Assembly (NCBI GenBank): GCA_944383415.1
Contig: CALWPK010000007.1
Coordinates: forward strand, 1 to 60,346
Length of the DNA: 60,346 bases
Direction: 5' to 3'
DNA from: an uncultured Clostridia bacterium
Lineage (GTDB): Bacteria > Bacillota > Clostridia > Christensenellales > UBA1242
The translations under genes were made by a program, and so were the position numbers. A model generated the notes under the pieces. That model had not been told where the DNA came from. It saw only the letters and a list, made by a program, of their open reading frames with translations, and did not search any database. Positions 1 through 7,614 of this stretch are shown piece after piece (the first letter of the stretch is position 1; the number at the start of each line of letters is the position of its first letter).

Positions 1-65
1 CTCAGTGGTAGAGCGTTGCCTTGCCAAGGCAAATGTCGCGAGTTCGAATCTCGTCTTCCGCTCCA
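1..65 (+). tRNA. tRNA-Gly (GCC), 5' end outside window
   Basis: The anticodon loop TTGCCAA gives anticodon GCC (glycine). The T-arm with GTTCGAATC, the 3' acceptor strand CTTCCGC, discriminator T and encoded CCA (63-65) are all visible. About ten 5' bases, expected to pair as GCGGAAG, lie upstream of the window. It is probably the last gene of a tRNA cluster, since a terminator follows at once. Confidence 0.95.
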
Positions 66-91
66 TAAACACAATATTTTGTGATTTTAAG

Positions 92-136
92 ATGACTAGG
101 TACTACATTTTGTGGTGGTAAACCTAGTCATTTTTA
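92..136 (+). terminator. Intrinsic terminator after tRNA-Gly
   Basis: A perfect 10-bp inverted repeat, ATGACTAGGT at 92-101 and ACCTAGTCAT at 122-131, is followed by TTTTATTT. It ends the tRNA transcription unit and separates it from the ABC-F promoter. Confidence 0.85.
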
Positions 137-254
137 TTTGAGAGTACAATAAAAAGATACCTTTTTATTTCTTAATAGATCAAAAAACGTAACAATATTT
201 TATATTTAAAACATAAAATTTTTTTATAGATATTTTATTTTAAGATTAAAAGAG

Positions 255-283
255 TTGACTTTTTATTTTCGATATAATATTAT
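255..283 (+). promoter_or_regulatory. Promoter of the ABC-F leader
   Basis: TTGACT (255-260), a 17-bp spacer, and TATTAT (278-283). The expected transcription start, about 7 nt after the -10 box, falls on the ATG at 290. The 12-codon leader ORF would therefore begin at the very 5' end of the RNA. Confidence 0.7.
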
Positions 284-289
284 CATATC

Positions 290-328
290 ATGAGGTATCA
301 TACTGTACTAGCATACGTTAAAGACTAG
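290..328 (+). CDS. Putative leader peptide of the ABC-F gene
   Basis: ATG at 290 opens a 12-codon ORF (MRYHTVLAYVKD, stop TAG 326-328) about 105 nt before the ABC-F start. There is no Shine-Dalgarno sequence, but the -10 box ends exactly 7 nt before the ATG, so it would be translated from a leaderless RNA. Its codons 8-11 overlap one arm of a possible antiterminator hairpin (311-322 with 329-339). That hairpin shares bases with the following terminator hairpin. Leader peptides of this kind control many ABC-F, erm and cat genes by ribosome stalling. The peptide matches no specific leader I know, so the call rests on position and RNA folding. Confidence 0.5.
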   Translation: MRYHTVLAYVKD

Positions 329-332
329 TTTA

Positions 333-365
333 ATGTTGCACTGAGATAAATGCAACATAATTTTT
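333..365 (+). terminator. Attenuator-type terminator in the ABC-F leader
   Basis: An 8-bp perfect stem, ATGTTGCA (333-340) with TGCAACAT (351-358), is followed by AATTTTT. It lies between the leader ORF and the ABC-F gene. Bases 329-339 can instead pair with 311-322 (11 pairs with one bulge and one G-U pair). The two structures exclude each other, as in a transcription attenuator. Confidence 0.6.
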
Positions 366-433
366 GCGTAAATTGTATGGTGTGATTTTTTATATCATTC
401 TATACTTCAAAAATTTAATTTAAGAGGTAGATT

Positions 434-2071
434 ATGATTATTTTAGATGTTAATAAAGTCAGCAAATCATTTGGATTTGGAAATATATTAAATGAAGTAT
501 CGTTTTCAATAAATGAAGGAGAAAAATTAGGGTTAGTTGGAAATAATGGCACAGGCAAATCAACATTATTGAAAATTATAGCGCACATTGAAAAACAAGA
601 TAATGGAACTATCAGTATAAAAAAGGATGCTAAAGTTGAATATTTAGAGCAAGGAGATATTGCAGATAGCAAATCAGGATTGTGTCGTGATATATTGTAT
701 TCTGCATTTGAAAACCTTAATGAAATGGAACTGGCATTGAAGAATTATGAGAGCAAAATGTCTAGTGTTTTAGATTCAAATGAACTAAATTCTATTATTG
801 AAAAATATAGCAATCTTTTAGAAAAATTTACAAGACTGGGCGGTTATGAAAAAGATCTCCAATTAGACATCGTTTTAAATGGATTGAATATTGATAGAAA
901 TCTTTTAAATAGAGAATTTTCTTCACTCTCTGGTGGAGAACGTACACTTATAAATTTGGCTAAAATATTACTTTCAAAGCCTGATCTCTTGTTGCTTGAT
1001 GAACCAACTAATCATTTAGATATTACTCGCATTGAATGGTTAGAAAAATTTATAAGAGAATATAAAGGTTCTGTGATTATTGTATCACACGATAGATTTT
1101 TCTTAGATAAAACAATTCAAAAGGTGATAGAATTGGAATCAGGAAAAACTAAAATATACTATGGAAATTATACTGATTTTGTAATACAGAAAGAAAATGA
1201 GGAAGTAAAAGAATTTCAAATTTACAAAGTTCAACAGCGAAAATTTGATGAGATGGAAAAGGCAATAAAGAGGCTCAAAGAATGGGGTAAAATGGCGGAT
1301 AATCCTACATTTTTTCGCCGTGCGAAAGCGATTCAATCAAATTTGGATAGATTGAGAGAAAATGCGATAGAAAAACCAAAAGAAAAAACGGAATATCCTA
1401 TAAATTTCAAATCGTACGGGCGAGGATCAAACGAAGTGGTGAAAATAAAAAATCTATCGCTCTATGCCGGGAATAAGAAATTATTAGAGAATTCAAACTG
1501 TCTAATTTTAAATGGCGAAAAAGTGGCAATCATCGGAGATAATGGCACAGGTAAATCAACATTGATAAATGAAATAATTTCCAATTCAAATCCTTCTATT
1601 GTAGTTGGTTCAAATCAAAAAATCGCATATCTATCACAGATCATTGAATTTGTAGATAAAAAACAAAGTTTGCTTGAATATTTTATATATGAGACAGGGC
1701 TTGAGGAAGTTATTTCACGTAGTGTCTTATATAATTTTCAATTTTTTAAGAAAGATGTATCAAAAAGAGTAGGAGCATTGTCTGGTGGAGAAAAATTACG
1801 ATTAAAATTAGCAATTTTATTACAAAAGGAAATTAATTTATTGATCCTTGATGAACCTACCAATCATATTGATATTGAGACAAGAGAAGTGCTGGAAGAT
1901 ACTTTATCCAAGTTTAAAGGAACATTGATATTTGTTAGTCACGATAGATATTTTATCAATAAACTAGCGAACAAAATAATAGAATTTCATAATCATAAAT
2001 TATATTCATTTCAAGGAGATTATGACGATTATTTTAATACGAGGGACAAAATTCATTCTATAAAATTATAA
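434..2071 (+). CDS. ABC-F family ATPase (antibiotic-resistance/translation-factor type)
   Basis: A 545-residue protein with two ABC ATPase domains and no membrane segments, the ABC-F layout. The first domain has Walker A GNNGTGKST (36-44), signature LSGGE (165-169) and Walker B LLLLDE (185-190). The second has GDNGTGKST (368-376), LSGGE (449-453) and LILDE near 470-474. The basic, helical interdomain linker (about 250-320) corresponds to the P-site tRNA interaction motif, which reaches into the ribosome. ABC-F proteins act on the ribosome in the cytosol; members with such leaders often displace antibiotics (lincosamides, pleuromutilins, streptogramin A, macrolides). The upstream attenuator supports a drug-inducible resistance role, but a housekeeping YdiF/EttA-like role cannot be excluded. 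The gene is monocistronic with its own terminator. The ribosome-binding site is AGAGGT. Confidence 0.85.
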   Translation: MIILDVNKVSKSFGFGNILNEVSFSINEGEKLGLVGNNGTGKSTLLKIIAHIEKQDNGTISIKKDAKVEYLEQGDIADSKSGLCRDILYSAFENLNEMELALKNYESKMSSVLDSNELNSIIEKYSNLLEKFTRLGGYEKDLQLDIVLNGLNIDRNLLNREFSSLSGGERTLINLAKILLSKPDLLLLDEPTNHLDITRIEWLEKFIREYKGSVIIVSHDRFFLDKTIQKVIELESGKTKIYYGNYTDFVIQKENEEVKEFQIYKVQQRKFDEMEKAIKRLKEWGKMADNPTFFRRAKAIQSNLDRLRENAIEKPKEKTEYPINFKSYGRGSNEVVKIKNLSLYAGNKKLLENSNCLILNGEKVAIIGDNGTGKSTLINEIISNSNPSIVVGSNQKIAYLSQIIEFVDKKQSLLEYFIYETGLEEVISRSVLYNFQFFKKDVSKRVGALSGGEKLRLKLAILLQKEINLLILDEPTNHIDIETREVLEDTLSKFKGTLIFVSHDRYFINKLANKIIEFHNHKLYSFQGDYDDYFNTRDKIHSIKL

Positions 2072-2120
2072 ATAAATTGCTCGATTTGAAATATGATTAT
2101 TTAATGCAAAATTATTCAAA

Positions 2121-2157
2121 AATAAGTTTAGTTTTCACTAGACTTATTTTATTTTTC
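2121..2157 (+). terminator. Terminator of the ABC-F gene
   Basis: An 11-bp stem with one G-U pair (AATAAGTTTAG at 2121-2131 with CTAGACTTATT) is followed by a T-rich tract ending near 2157. Confidence 0.75.
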
Positions 2158-2187
2158 TCAAAAATAAAAAAACTTTTATAAAATATG

Positions 2188-2216
2188 TTGCAATTTTCTT
2201 TTTTTTCATATATAAT
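2188..2216 (+). promoter_or_regulatory. Promoter of tRNA-Cys
   Basis: TTGCAA (2188-2193), a 17-bp spacer and TATAAT (2211-2216), with the tRNA starting 15 nt downstream. Confidence 0.8.
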
Positions 2217-2230
2217 TATATAGTCTATAT

Positions 2231-2304
2231 GGCACCATCGCCAAGAGGTAAGGCTCGGGTCTGCAAAACCCTCATCACCAGTTCGAATCTGGTTGGTGCC
2301 TCCA
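2231..2304 (+). tRNA. tRNA-Cys (GCA)
   Basis: Acceptor arms GGCACCA and TGGTGCC pair. The anticodon loop CTGCAAA carries GCA, the T-arm contains GTTCGAATC, and CCA is encoded. The gene has its own strong promoter. Confidence 0.96.
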
Positions 2305-2377
2305 TTATTGTTTTTGCTAATCATATATTTTAATGGATACAAAGACAAGCATAAAATATATTATTTGCCTAAACAAT

Positions 2378-2606
2378 GCCGGTGTGGCGAATCAGGTTCC
2401 CTAAAAATTGCATAGAATTTTTAGGGCAAAAATTATTGACGTGCGTCACAATCGGCAAATTATGCAAGATTGCTCGATATACTCGCAATGTAGCATAAAC
2501 TTGATTGTTCCTTGTCTTACTGTGAACGAGTTCTTGTAGGAGACCTGTTCTGTGCTTACTTATTTATTAAGAGTGCAGACGAACAAATTTATCTTAATCA
2601 AACTAT
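2378..2606 (+). repeat. Repeat unit 1 with tRNA-Leu 5' fragment
   Basis: A ~229-bp unit that closely resembles the next unit (2607-2834). It begins with GCCGGTGTGGCGA, the first 13 bases of the tRNA-Leu gene at 2835, and is then interrupted by a perfect 11-bp hairpin (CCCTAAAAATT at 2399-2409, AATTTTTAGGG at 2416-2426). The remainder shares long stretches with unit 2, including a small stem TCTTAC/GTAGGA near 2515-2540 and the lead-in TATCTTAATCAAA just before the next copy. It contains no gene I can support. Confidence 0.8.
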
Positions 2607-2834
2607 GCCGGTGTGGCTAGTCGGGCTCCCTAAAAATTTTCTTGAATTTTTAGGGCGACAAATGGCAGACGCGCGTCACAATCGGCGATTTATGCAAGAT
2701 TGTTCGTTGCACTCACAATAGGAGCATAAACTTGATTGTTCCTTATCCTACTGCGAACGAGTTCTTGTAGGATACCAGTCCTGTGCTTACTATTTATTAA
2801 GAGCACGGACGAATTAAATATCTTAATCAAATAT
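2607..2834 (+). repeat. Repeat unit 2 with tRNA-Leu 5' fragment
   Basis: This second ~228-bp copy lies directly before the intact tRNA-Leu. It starts with GCCGGTGTGGC (2607-2617). A hairpin follows with the same 11-bp arms as unit 1 but a different loop (2628-2638 and 2645-2655). Then comes AAATGGCAGACGC (2660-2672), which continues the tRNA-Leu D-arm sequence. The unit thus reads as a tRNA-Leu 5' end split by a palindromic insert, followed by about 160 bp of other sequence. A TCCTAC/GTAGGA stem is kept, with a base change relative to unit 1 that preserves pairing. Confidence 0.8.
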
Positions 2835-2922
2835 GCCGGTGTGGCGAAATGGCAGACGCACAGGACTTAAAATCCTGGGGGCTTAACCGCCCGTGTCGGT
2901 TCGACCCCGACCACCGGCACCA
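2835..2922 (+). tRNA. tRNA-Leu (TAA)
   Basis: A class II tRNA with long variable arm. Acceptor GCCGGTG pairs with CACCGGC, the anticodon loop CTTAAAA carries TAA, and CCA is encoded at 2920-2922. Two upstream repeats copy its 5' end. No strong promoter is seen directly before it; the best candidate is TTGTAG-17-TACTAT inside repeat unit 2, or read-through from tRNA-Cys. Confidence 0.95.
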
Positions 2923-3071
2923 AATATATGTTTAATAGTTTATCATAAGATATTTTATAATTCATTTTGATATATTATTCAATTTTTTTATTTAATATTT
3001 TGGACTGTGAATTAAATCTATAGGCTAACACACGTATATATATTGTTTTATAACAATATAATAATTTTCGT

Positions 3072-3100
3072 TTGACGATCATAAGTTATTTTGTTATAAT
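3072..3100 (+). promoter_or_regulatory. Promoter of the zinc-ribbon gene
   Basis: TTGACG (3072-3077), 17 bp, TATAAT (3095-3100), about 30 nt before the ATG at 3132. Confidence 0.75.
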
Positions 3101-3131
3101 TAATTATAAACTTATGCAAAAGGATGTCTTA

Positions 3132-3419
3132 ATGTTATTTTGTGAAAAGTGTAATAGATTGTCGAATAACAGTATTTGTGCAATTTGTGGCAAGAAGGGG
3201 TTGAGAGAAGTGAGAGAGGATGATTTTTGTTATTTTTTGACACTGCCTGCCTTTAAAACTAGTATTTTTGAAGCAAATTTAAAGGAAAAAAATATTCCTG
3301 TAGCGACATTTGGACAAGGTTATGATTTTGCGACAAAGAAGAGTGCCGAATATAATTTTTTCATTCCTTACAAATTTTTTGATAGAGCAAAAGATTTATA
3401 TAATTTATTATTTGAATAA
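3132..3419 (+). CDS. Small zinc-ribbon protein with DUF2007-like domain
   Basis: A 95-residue protein. The start at 3132 is chosen because AGGATG lies just upstream and an earlier in-frame start at 3072 falls inside the promoter. The N-terminus has two CxxC pairs (FCEKC and CAICG, residues 3-20), a likely zinc ribbon. The remainder (about 35-95) resembles the DUF2007 fold found in small putative signal-transducing proteins: a compact alpha/beta segment in which a residue run is 'externalised' between two helices. The function is unknown. It is transcribed alone from a near-consensus promoter and lies between the tRNA-Leu gene and an ABC exporter. The domain assignment is moderate; the coding call is good. 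Confidence 0.7.
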   Translation: MLFCEKCNRLSNNSICAICGKKGLREVREDDFCYFLTLPAFKTSIFEANLKEKNIPVATFGQGYDFATKKSAEYNFFIPYKFFDRAKDLYNLLFE

Positions 3420-3599
3420 TAGTATAAATATAGTATTAAAATTACAGTTATTAATATGAAATTAATTTGCTAAGATACAATAGTATCAATCAAGTTTTTA
3501 TCGTTTTATTTTTTATGAATTCGTAATTAAATATAGATTAGATGTGATATTTGATTGTGATGCTAAATTTTTCCATCATAGATTATTATAAACAAACAT

Positions 3600-3628
3600 T
3601 TGATTTATAGACAATTTTTTGCTATTAT
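3600..3628 (+). promoter_or_regulatory. Promoter of the ABC exporter operon
   Basis: TTGATT (3600-3605), 17 bp, TATTAT (3623-3628). The AGGAG ribosome-binding site and ATG 3670 follow. Confidence 0.6.
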
Positions 3629-3669
3629 ATATTTTATAACAAAAAATAAATTTATATTTAGGAGATAAA

Positions 3670-4386
3670 ATGTTAAAAATAGAGCATTTGACGAAAAAAT
3701 TTGGAAACAAAGTGGCAGTCGATGATTTGTCTTTGACGGTAGAAGATGGCAAGATATGCGCATTTATTGGTCATAACGGTGCGGGCAAAACCACGACCTT
3801 AAAAGCGATTGCTGGAATTATCACTTATGATAATGGCAAAATTACGATAAACGATGTTGACATTCAATCAAATCCAATAAAGGCAAAATTTCAGATGGCA
3901 TATTTGCCAGACAATCCAGACCTATATGAACATTTGAAGGGAATTGAATACTTAAATTTTATTGCTGATGTTTTCAATCTTGGTGCTGATGAAAGGAAGA
4001 AAAATATTGAAGAATATGCAAAAAGACTTGAGATTTATAATGATTTGATTGATCCAATTTCGTCATATAGTCACGGTATGAAACAAAAATTGGCATTAGT
4101 GTCGGCACTCATTCATAAACCAAAATTGTTGCTATTAGACGAGCCATTTGTAGGACTTGATCCTATCAGTAGTCATCAATTTAAAATGATTTTACAAGAA
4201 TTAGCGGATGCGGGTGTTACGATTTTTTATTCTACACACGTTCTTGATGTGGCAGAAAAAATCTGTTCAGATGTGGCAATTATCAAACAGGGGAAATTGA
4301 TTGTGTACGATACGATGGAAAATGTAAAAGGGATGAGTAGCCTTGAAGATATTTTCTTGGAGTTAGAAAATGAAAAACACGATTAA
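3670..4386 (+). CDS. ABC transporter ATP-binding protein
   Basis: A 238-residue nucleotide-binding subunit of an ABC-2-type exporter. It has Walker A GHNGAGKTT (34-42), a signature of the SHGMKQK type (134-140) typical of exporter ATPases, Walker B LLLLDE (153-158) and the switch histidine (190). The ATPase works at the inner face of the membrane with the permease encoded next, which overlaps it by 17 nt and so is translationally coupled. The substrate cannot be read from sequence; related pairs export peptides, drugs or lipids. The ribosome-binding site is AGGAG, and a promoter is visible at 3600-3628. Confidence 0.9.
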   Translation: MLKIEHLTKKFGNKVAVDDLSLTVEDGKICAFIGHNGAGKTTTLKAIAGIITYDNGKITINDVDIQSNPIKAKFQMAYLPDNPDLYEHLKGIEYLNFIADVFNLGADERKKNIEEYAKRLEIYNDLIDPISSYSHGMKQKLALVSALIHKPKLLLLDEPFVGLDPISSHQFKMILQELADAGVTIFYSTHVLDVAEKICSDVAIIKQGKLIVYDTMENVKGMSSLEDIFLELENEKHD

Positions 4387-5950
4387 TTTGGCTAAAATAT
4401 ATTTCAAAGAAACGCTGACAAATTCATTCAGTCGCTCAAGCAAACGAAGTGGTGCAAAAAATGCATTAATTTTTGTATTCTTGTTTATTTTTGTTGCCGT
4501 GTGTTTGGGATATTCGCTATACAATTTGGCTAGTATGCAAATTAGTATCTCAGGTTCTGCCAATGGGATAATTGTTATAGGTCTAATGATGTCTACCATT
4601 ATGGTGATTATGATGACAGCGTTCGATACTCAAGGATATTTTTATAAATCAAAAGATTATGATATGTTGCAATCGCTTCCGATCAAAACTACAAGCATAG
4701 TCACTGCAAAATATCTCAGTTCGTATGCTATGTCTTTTATATATAATGCCATGATAGCCCTGCCAACATTTGTCATATATTTTTGGTTCGAAAAAATTAA
4801 TGTAATATCTATTATATTTGCAATTATAGGGCTAATTTTGCTACCCGCATTTACTCAATTGCTTGGAAGTTTGCTCGCTTGGGTAGTGAATATCATATCT
4901 AGCAAAATGAAAAACAAAAATATAATGAGAAGCGTAATTACAATTTTGTTTTTGATACTTTTGTTTGTGTTTATATATTCTGCAGAAACGACTACCTTTG
5001 CCAATGCGTTCATAAAAGATGTGCCTCTTGCAATCAAGATTGTTTTGCCACAAATATATTTTTTGTATAACGCAGTTACAAATGCTAGTATGTTGTGGTT
5101 TTTGGCATTTGTTGTGATAAATCTATCATTCGCAACTATCAGCATAATAGTAGTATCAATTAGTTACAGGAAAATCAACTCAGCACTATATACATATCTG
5201 AAATCAAAGAACAAAGGAAAAATTTATTACAAAAAATCAAAGGTAATATTCAGTTTGGTGAAGAAAGAGGCAAAAACATTTTTCTCTACTCCAATCTATT
5301 TAATGAATGGAATAATGGGTCCAGTATTAGTGATTATTATGGCTGTTATGTTGGCAAATGGAATATGGAAGATCAGTGGAGAGGGGTTGAATATTTATGC
5401 GATAATTTCAATGACGCTACTCACTTTGCCAATAGGTTTGGTGCCTACCACCGCTGTATCAATTTCAATTGAAGGTGACAAATTTTATACTCTCAAAAGT
5501 TTACCTATAAAATATGAAACTATAATAATATCAAAAATTGCATTCAATTTGATTTTGTCCTTTCCTTTTCTTTTGATTGCTCAAATTATACTTTGGGCAG
5601 TTAATCCGTTTGAACTAGGAATATGTATATTGTTGTTTTTCTACTACATCATCAGTTTGATTTTATATTCTTCATTTGGAATGCTGATGAATTTGAAGAT
5701 GCCAAGACTGAAATGGAGCAGTGAGACACAGGCAGTTAAACAGGGCGGAAGTCTAATCGTCACAATGATTGTCAATATGATTGTATCATTTTTACCATTG
5801 ATTTTGTATTTCGTATTCGGTTCAAGCATTGCATCTATGGGTTTAGTTTTGTATATGGGAATTTTATTCGTATTCAATTTGGTATTGCTGATTGTACTAT
5901 TAGTTTTGTTGTTCACAATTGGGAAAAGACTTTATGCCAAAATTCAATAA
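4370..5950 (+). CDS. ABC exporter permease, ABC-2-like
   Basis: A 526-residue integral membrane protein with about a dozen hydrophobic segments spread over its length. Conspicuous ones lie near residues 28-50, 60-85, 115-165, 190-210 and 235-265, with more in the C-terminal half. The repeated motif '..LxSLPIKxxxIxxxK' appears in both halves, suggesting an internally duplicated permease of the 500-550-residue putative exporter family. It overlaps the ATPase gene by 17 nt, and its Shine-Dalgarno (GGAG) lies inside that gene. After the TAA the same frame stays open for 37 more codons, encoding a hydrophobic stretch (see findings). The substrate is unknown. Confidence 0.85.
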   Translation: MKNTINLAKIYFKETLTNSFSRSSKRSGAKNALIFVFLFIFVAVCLGYSLYNLASMQISISGSANGIIVIGLMMSTIMVIMMTAFDTQGYFYKSKDYDMLQSLPIKTTSIVTAKYLSSYAMSFIYNAMIALPTFVIYFWFEKINVISIIFAIIGLILLPAFTQLLGSLLAWVVNIISSKMKNKNIMRSVITILFLILLFVFIYSAETTTFANAFIKDVPLAIKIVLPQIYFLYNAVTNASMLWFLAFVVINLSFATISIIVVSISYRKINSALYTYLKSKNKGKIYYKKSKVIFSLVKKEAKTFFSTPIYLMNGIMGPVLVIIMAVMLANGIWKISGEGLNIYAIISMTLLTLPIGLVPTTAVSISIEGDKFYTLKSLPIKYETIIISKIAFNLILSFPFLLIAQIILWAVNPFELGICILLFFYYIISLILYSSFGMLMNLKMPRLKWSSETQAVKQGGSLIVTMIVNMIVSFLPLILYFVFGSSIASMGLVLYMGILFVFNLVLLIVLLVLLFTIGKRLYAKIQ

Positions 5951-6269
5951 TTAAAATATATAGAAGATCATACTAAAAGGAATCAAGCAAAACACATTCT
6001 TTTGATTGTTTGCGTTATTATGGTTGTAATATTAGACGTAATCGTGAATAAAAACAAGTTTTGAATGGAAGAATTGTATGTAGAATTAATAATTTAGAAT
6101 AATAAAATACAAATATTTGAAAAAAATCTCTAGTATTATGAAATTACTGGAGATTTATGTTATTTAATTTATATCCAATCAACTAAAACAATAGATTATA
6201 TAAATATCATTTTTTAAAACGAAGATGTATAAAAGGATGTTGAATATATATATATTAAATTCTAAAATT
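5951..6269. other. Intergenic region, convergent genes
   Basis: 319 bp between the permease (+) and an unknown minus-strand gene. It holds the in-frame 37-codon extension of the permease (5951-6064) and the terminator hairpin at 6119-6156. I see no supported gene: the extension has no ATG or GTG with a ribosome-binding site. Confidence 0.6.
6119..6156 (-). terminator. Terminator, mainly for the minus strand
   Basis: A 12-bp stem with one G-U pair (AAATCTCTAGTA at 6124-6135, TACTGGAGATTT at 6145-6156). Read on the minus strand it is followed by a run of T. On the + strand the tail is weaker, but it may also end the exporter operon. Confidence 0.7.
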
Positions 6270-6965
6270 TTAAGTAAAACATTCTTCCAAAGAAAGATAT
6301 GCTGATCGAGATTTTTTGTTTACTTTTGTAAAATAATCTAGGGCAATCATCAATGAATAAACTAATTTTTTATCATTTTTTTCACTAGCAATGAAGAGAG
6401 AATTTAATAGCATTGTGAACTCTTCCTTTTCATTTAACTTAAGTTTGTAATTATCAACATTTTTCATTATTAACCGCACGCAATTTTTAATTTTATTATA
6501 ATAATTCGTTTGATAATCGTCAGTATCAACTATGACGTGGCGTTTTGAATAGATATCATTGATGGCTTGCTTGAATGGAATGATGATTGCATTGGCAAAA
6601 TTGTAAAATTCTTTTCCATTAGGTTCGCCCTCATTTTTGAAATACCTAGCGAGAAAATCATAGAAATCATAAATTTTGTTGTCAAACCTATATAGGAGAT
6701 TATAAACAAATGCAATGACTTCCTTTTCTTCAGTAGGAATGGTTAGGGTAAAACCCTTTTCATTTTCACGTGATGCTAGCGAGAAAGACGTGTTGAAATC
6801 ATAATCATCAATGCAAGATGAAACAATATTTTTGATTTTTTCGTCATCAGAAATGATTTTTAAAATCGAGGCAATTTTGATATCTGCTAAAATATATTTT
6901 CCCAAAATAAATTCGTCACAAGCGGTGTTGAAAGGAATTAATTCGTGAACACTTTGATTATTCAT
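6270..6965 (-). CDS. Protein of unknown function, 231 aa
   Basis: I do not recognise this protein. It is soluble, rich in lysine, aspartate and isoleucine, and appears largely alpha-helical from its spacing of hydrophobic residues. There is no signal peptide, membrane segment, Cys cluster or nucleotide-binding motif. The gene is real by context: AGGAG lies 5 nt before the ATG, a consensus promoter (TTGCTA-17-TATAAT on the minus strand) overlaps the intergenic region, and a terminator follows. It is divergent from the DUF4364 gene, so the two may be co-regulated from the shared 112-bp region. It could be a lineage-specific housekeeping protein. Confidence 0.75.
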   Translation of the reverse strand: MNNQSVHELIPFNTACDEFILGKYILADIKIASILKIISDDEKIKNIVSSCIDDYDFNTSFSLASRENEKGFTLTIPTEEKEVIAFVYNLLYRFDNKIYDFYDFLARYFKNEGEPNGKEFYNFANAIIIPFKQAINDIYSKRHVIVDTDDYQTNYYNKIKNCVRLIMKNVDNYKLKLNEKEEFTMLLNSLFIASEKNDKKLVYSLMIALDYFTKVNKKSRSAYLSLEECFT

Positions 6966-6981
6966 ATATTCTCCTACGACT

Positions 6982-7010
6982 ATTATAACAAAAATAAAAA
7001 ATCATAGCAA
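6982..7010 (-). promoter_or_regulatory. Promoter of the 231-aa unknown gene
   Basis: On the minus strand: TTGCTA (7005-7010), 17 bp, TATAAT (6982-6987). Confidence 0.75.
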
Positions 7011-7031
7011 GAGATTTGAGATGTAAAAAAG

Positions 7032-7060
7032 TTGTCATTTTTTTAATAATGTTGTATAAT
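7032..7060 (+). promoter_or_regulatory. Promoter of the DUF4364 gene
   Basis: TTGTCA (7032-7037), 17 bp, TATAAT (7055-7060), with GAAGGA and ATG 7078 following. Confidence 0.75.
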
Positions 7061-7077
7061 AAACTGAAGGATTAATT

Positions 7078-7614
7078 ATGGATTTCGTACCTGATAATAC
7101 AGTAAACAAATTGATTTTATTATATGTTTTGGACAAAATGGAGATTCCGCTCACTGAAAATTCCATTTTGGAAATTTGTTCTAGCCAAAATAATTGGGTG
7201 AATTGGATGGATTGCAAAGATCTATTGTCTCAATTGATCACATCAAAATTCGTCTACAAGCCTAATACAGATAGCGATGAAAATAGATATTATATCACGG
7301 TTGCAGGTAGAGAATGTTTGTCACAATTTTATACTCGTATTCCAGCCAGCCTAAGAGATAATATTTCGCATTTTGCACAAGAGAATAAAATGCAATTCAA
7401 ACGCAATCAAGAGTATGTGGCAAAGTCGTATAAGAATGAGGACGGAAGTTATACTGTAGACTTGAGGATTCTTGAACCTCTTACGACTGATTCAATTTTT
7501 TCATTAAAATTGAAAACCGATACTCGCCACAATGCCACTGTTGCTTGTAAACGTTGGCGAGAATTGGCAGCCAATGTGTATGAATACATTTATAGTAGAA
7601 TTATTGATAATTAA
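7078..7614 (+). CDS. DUF4364 family protein
   Basis: 178 residues matching the DUF4364 family as I know it: an N-terminal winged-helix-like region (about 8-75, starting with an '..VNKLILLYVLDKM' helix) and a C-terminal alpha/beta part ending in a W-R-E-L helix. The family is largely confined to Clostridia, where it is a conserved single-copy gene of unknown function, probably a DNA-binding regulator. The gene stands alone behind a consensus promoter and is divergent from the 231-aa unknown gene. The family call is confident; the role is inferred from the predicted wHTH. Confidence 0.85.
   Translation: MDFVPDNTVNKLILLYVLDKMEIPLTENSILEICSSQNNWVNWMDCKDLLSQLITSKFVYKPNTDSDENRYYITVAGRECLSQFYTRIPASLRDNISHFAQENKMQFKRNQEYVAKSYKNEDGSYTVDLRILEPLTTDSIFSLKLKTDTRHNATVACKRWRELAANVYEYIYSRIIDN

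Noticed and set aside
2512..2721. A 69-codon open frame across the tRNA-Leu fragment repeats
   Set aside because: It spans the repeat boundary and reads tRNA fragment sequence; there is no ribosome-binding site and no coding pattern.
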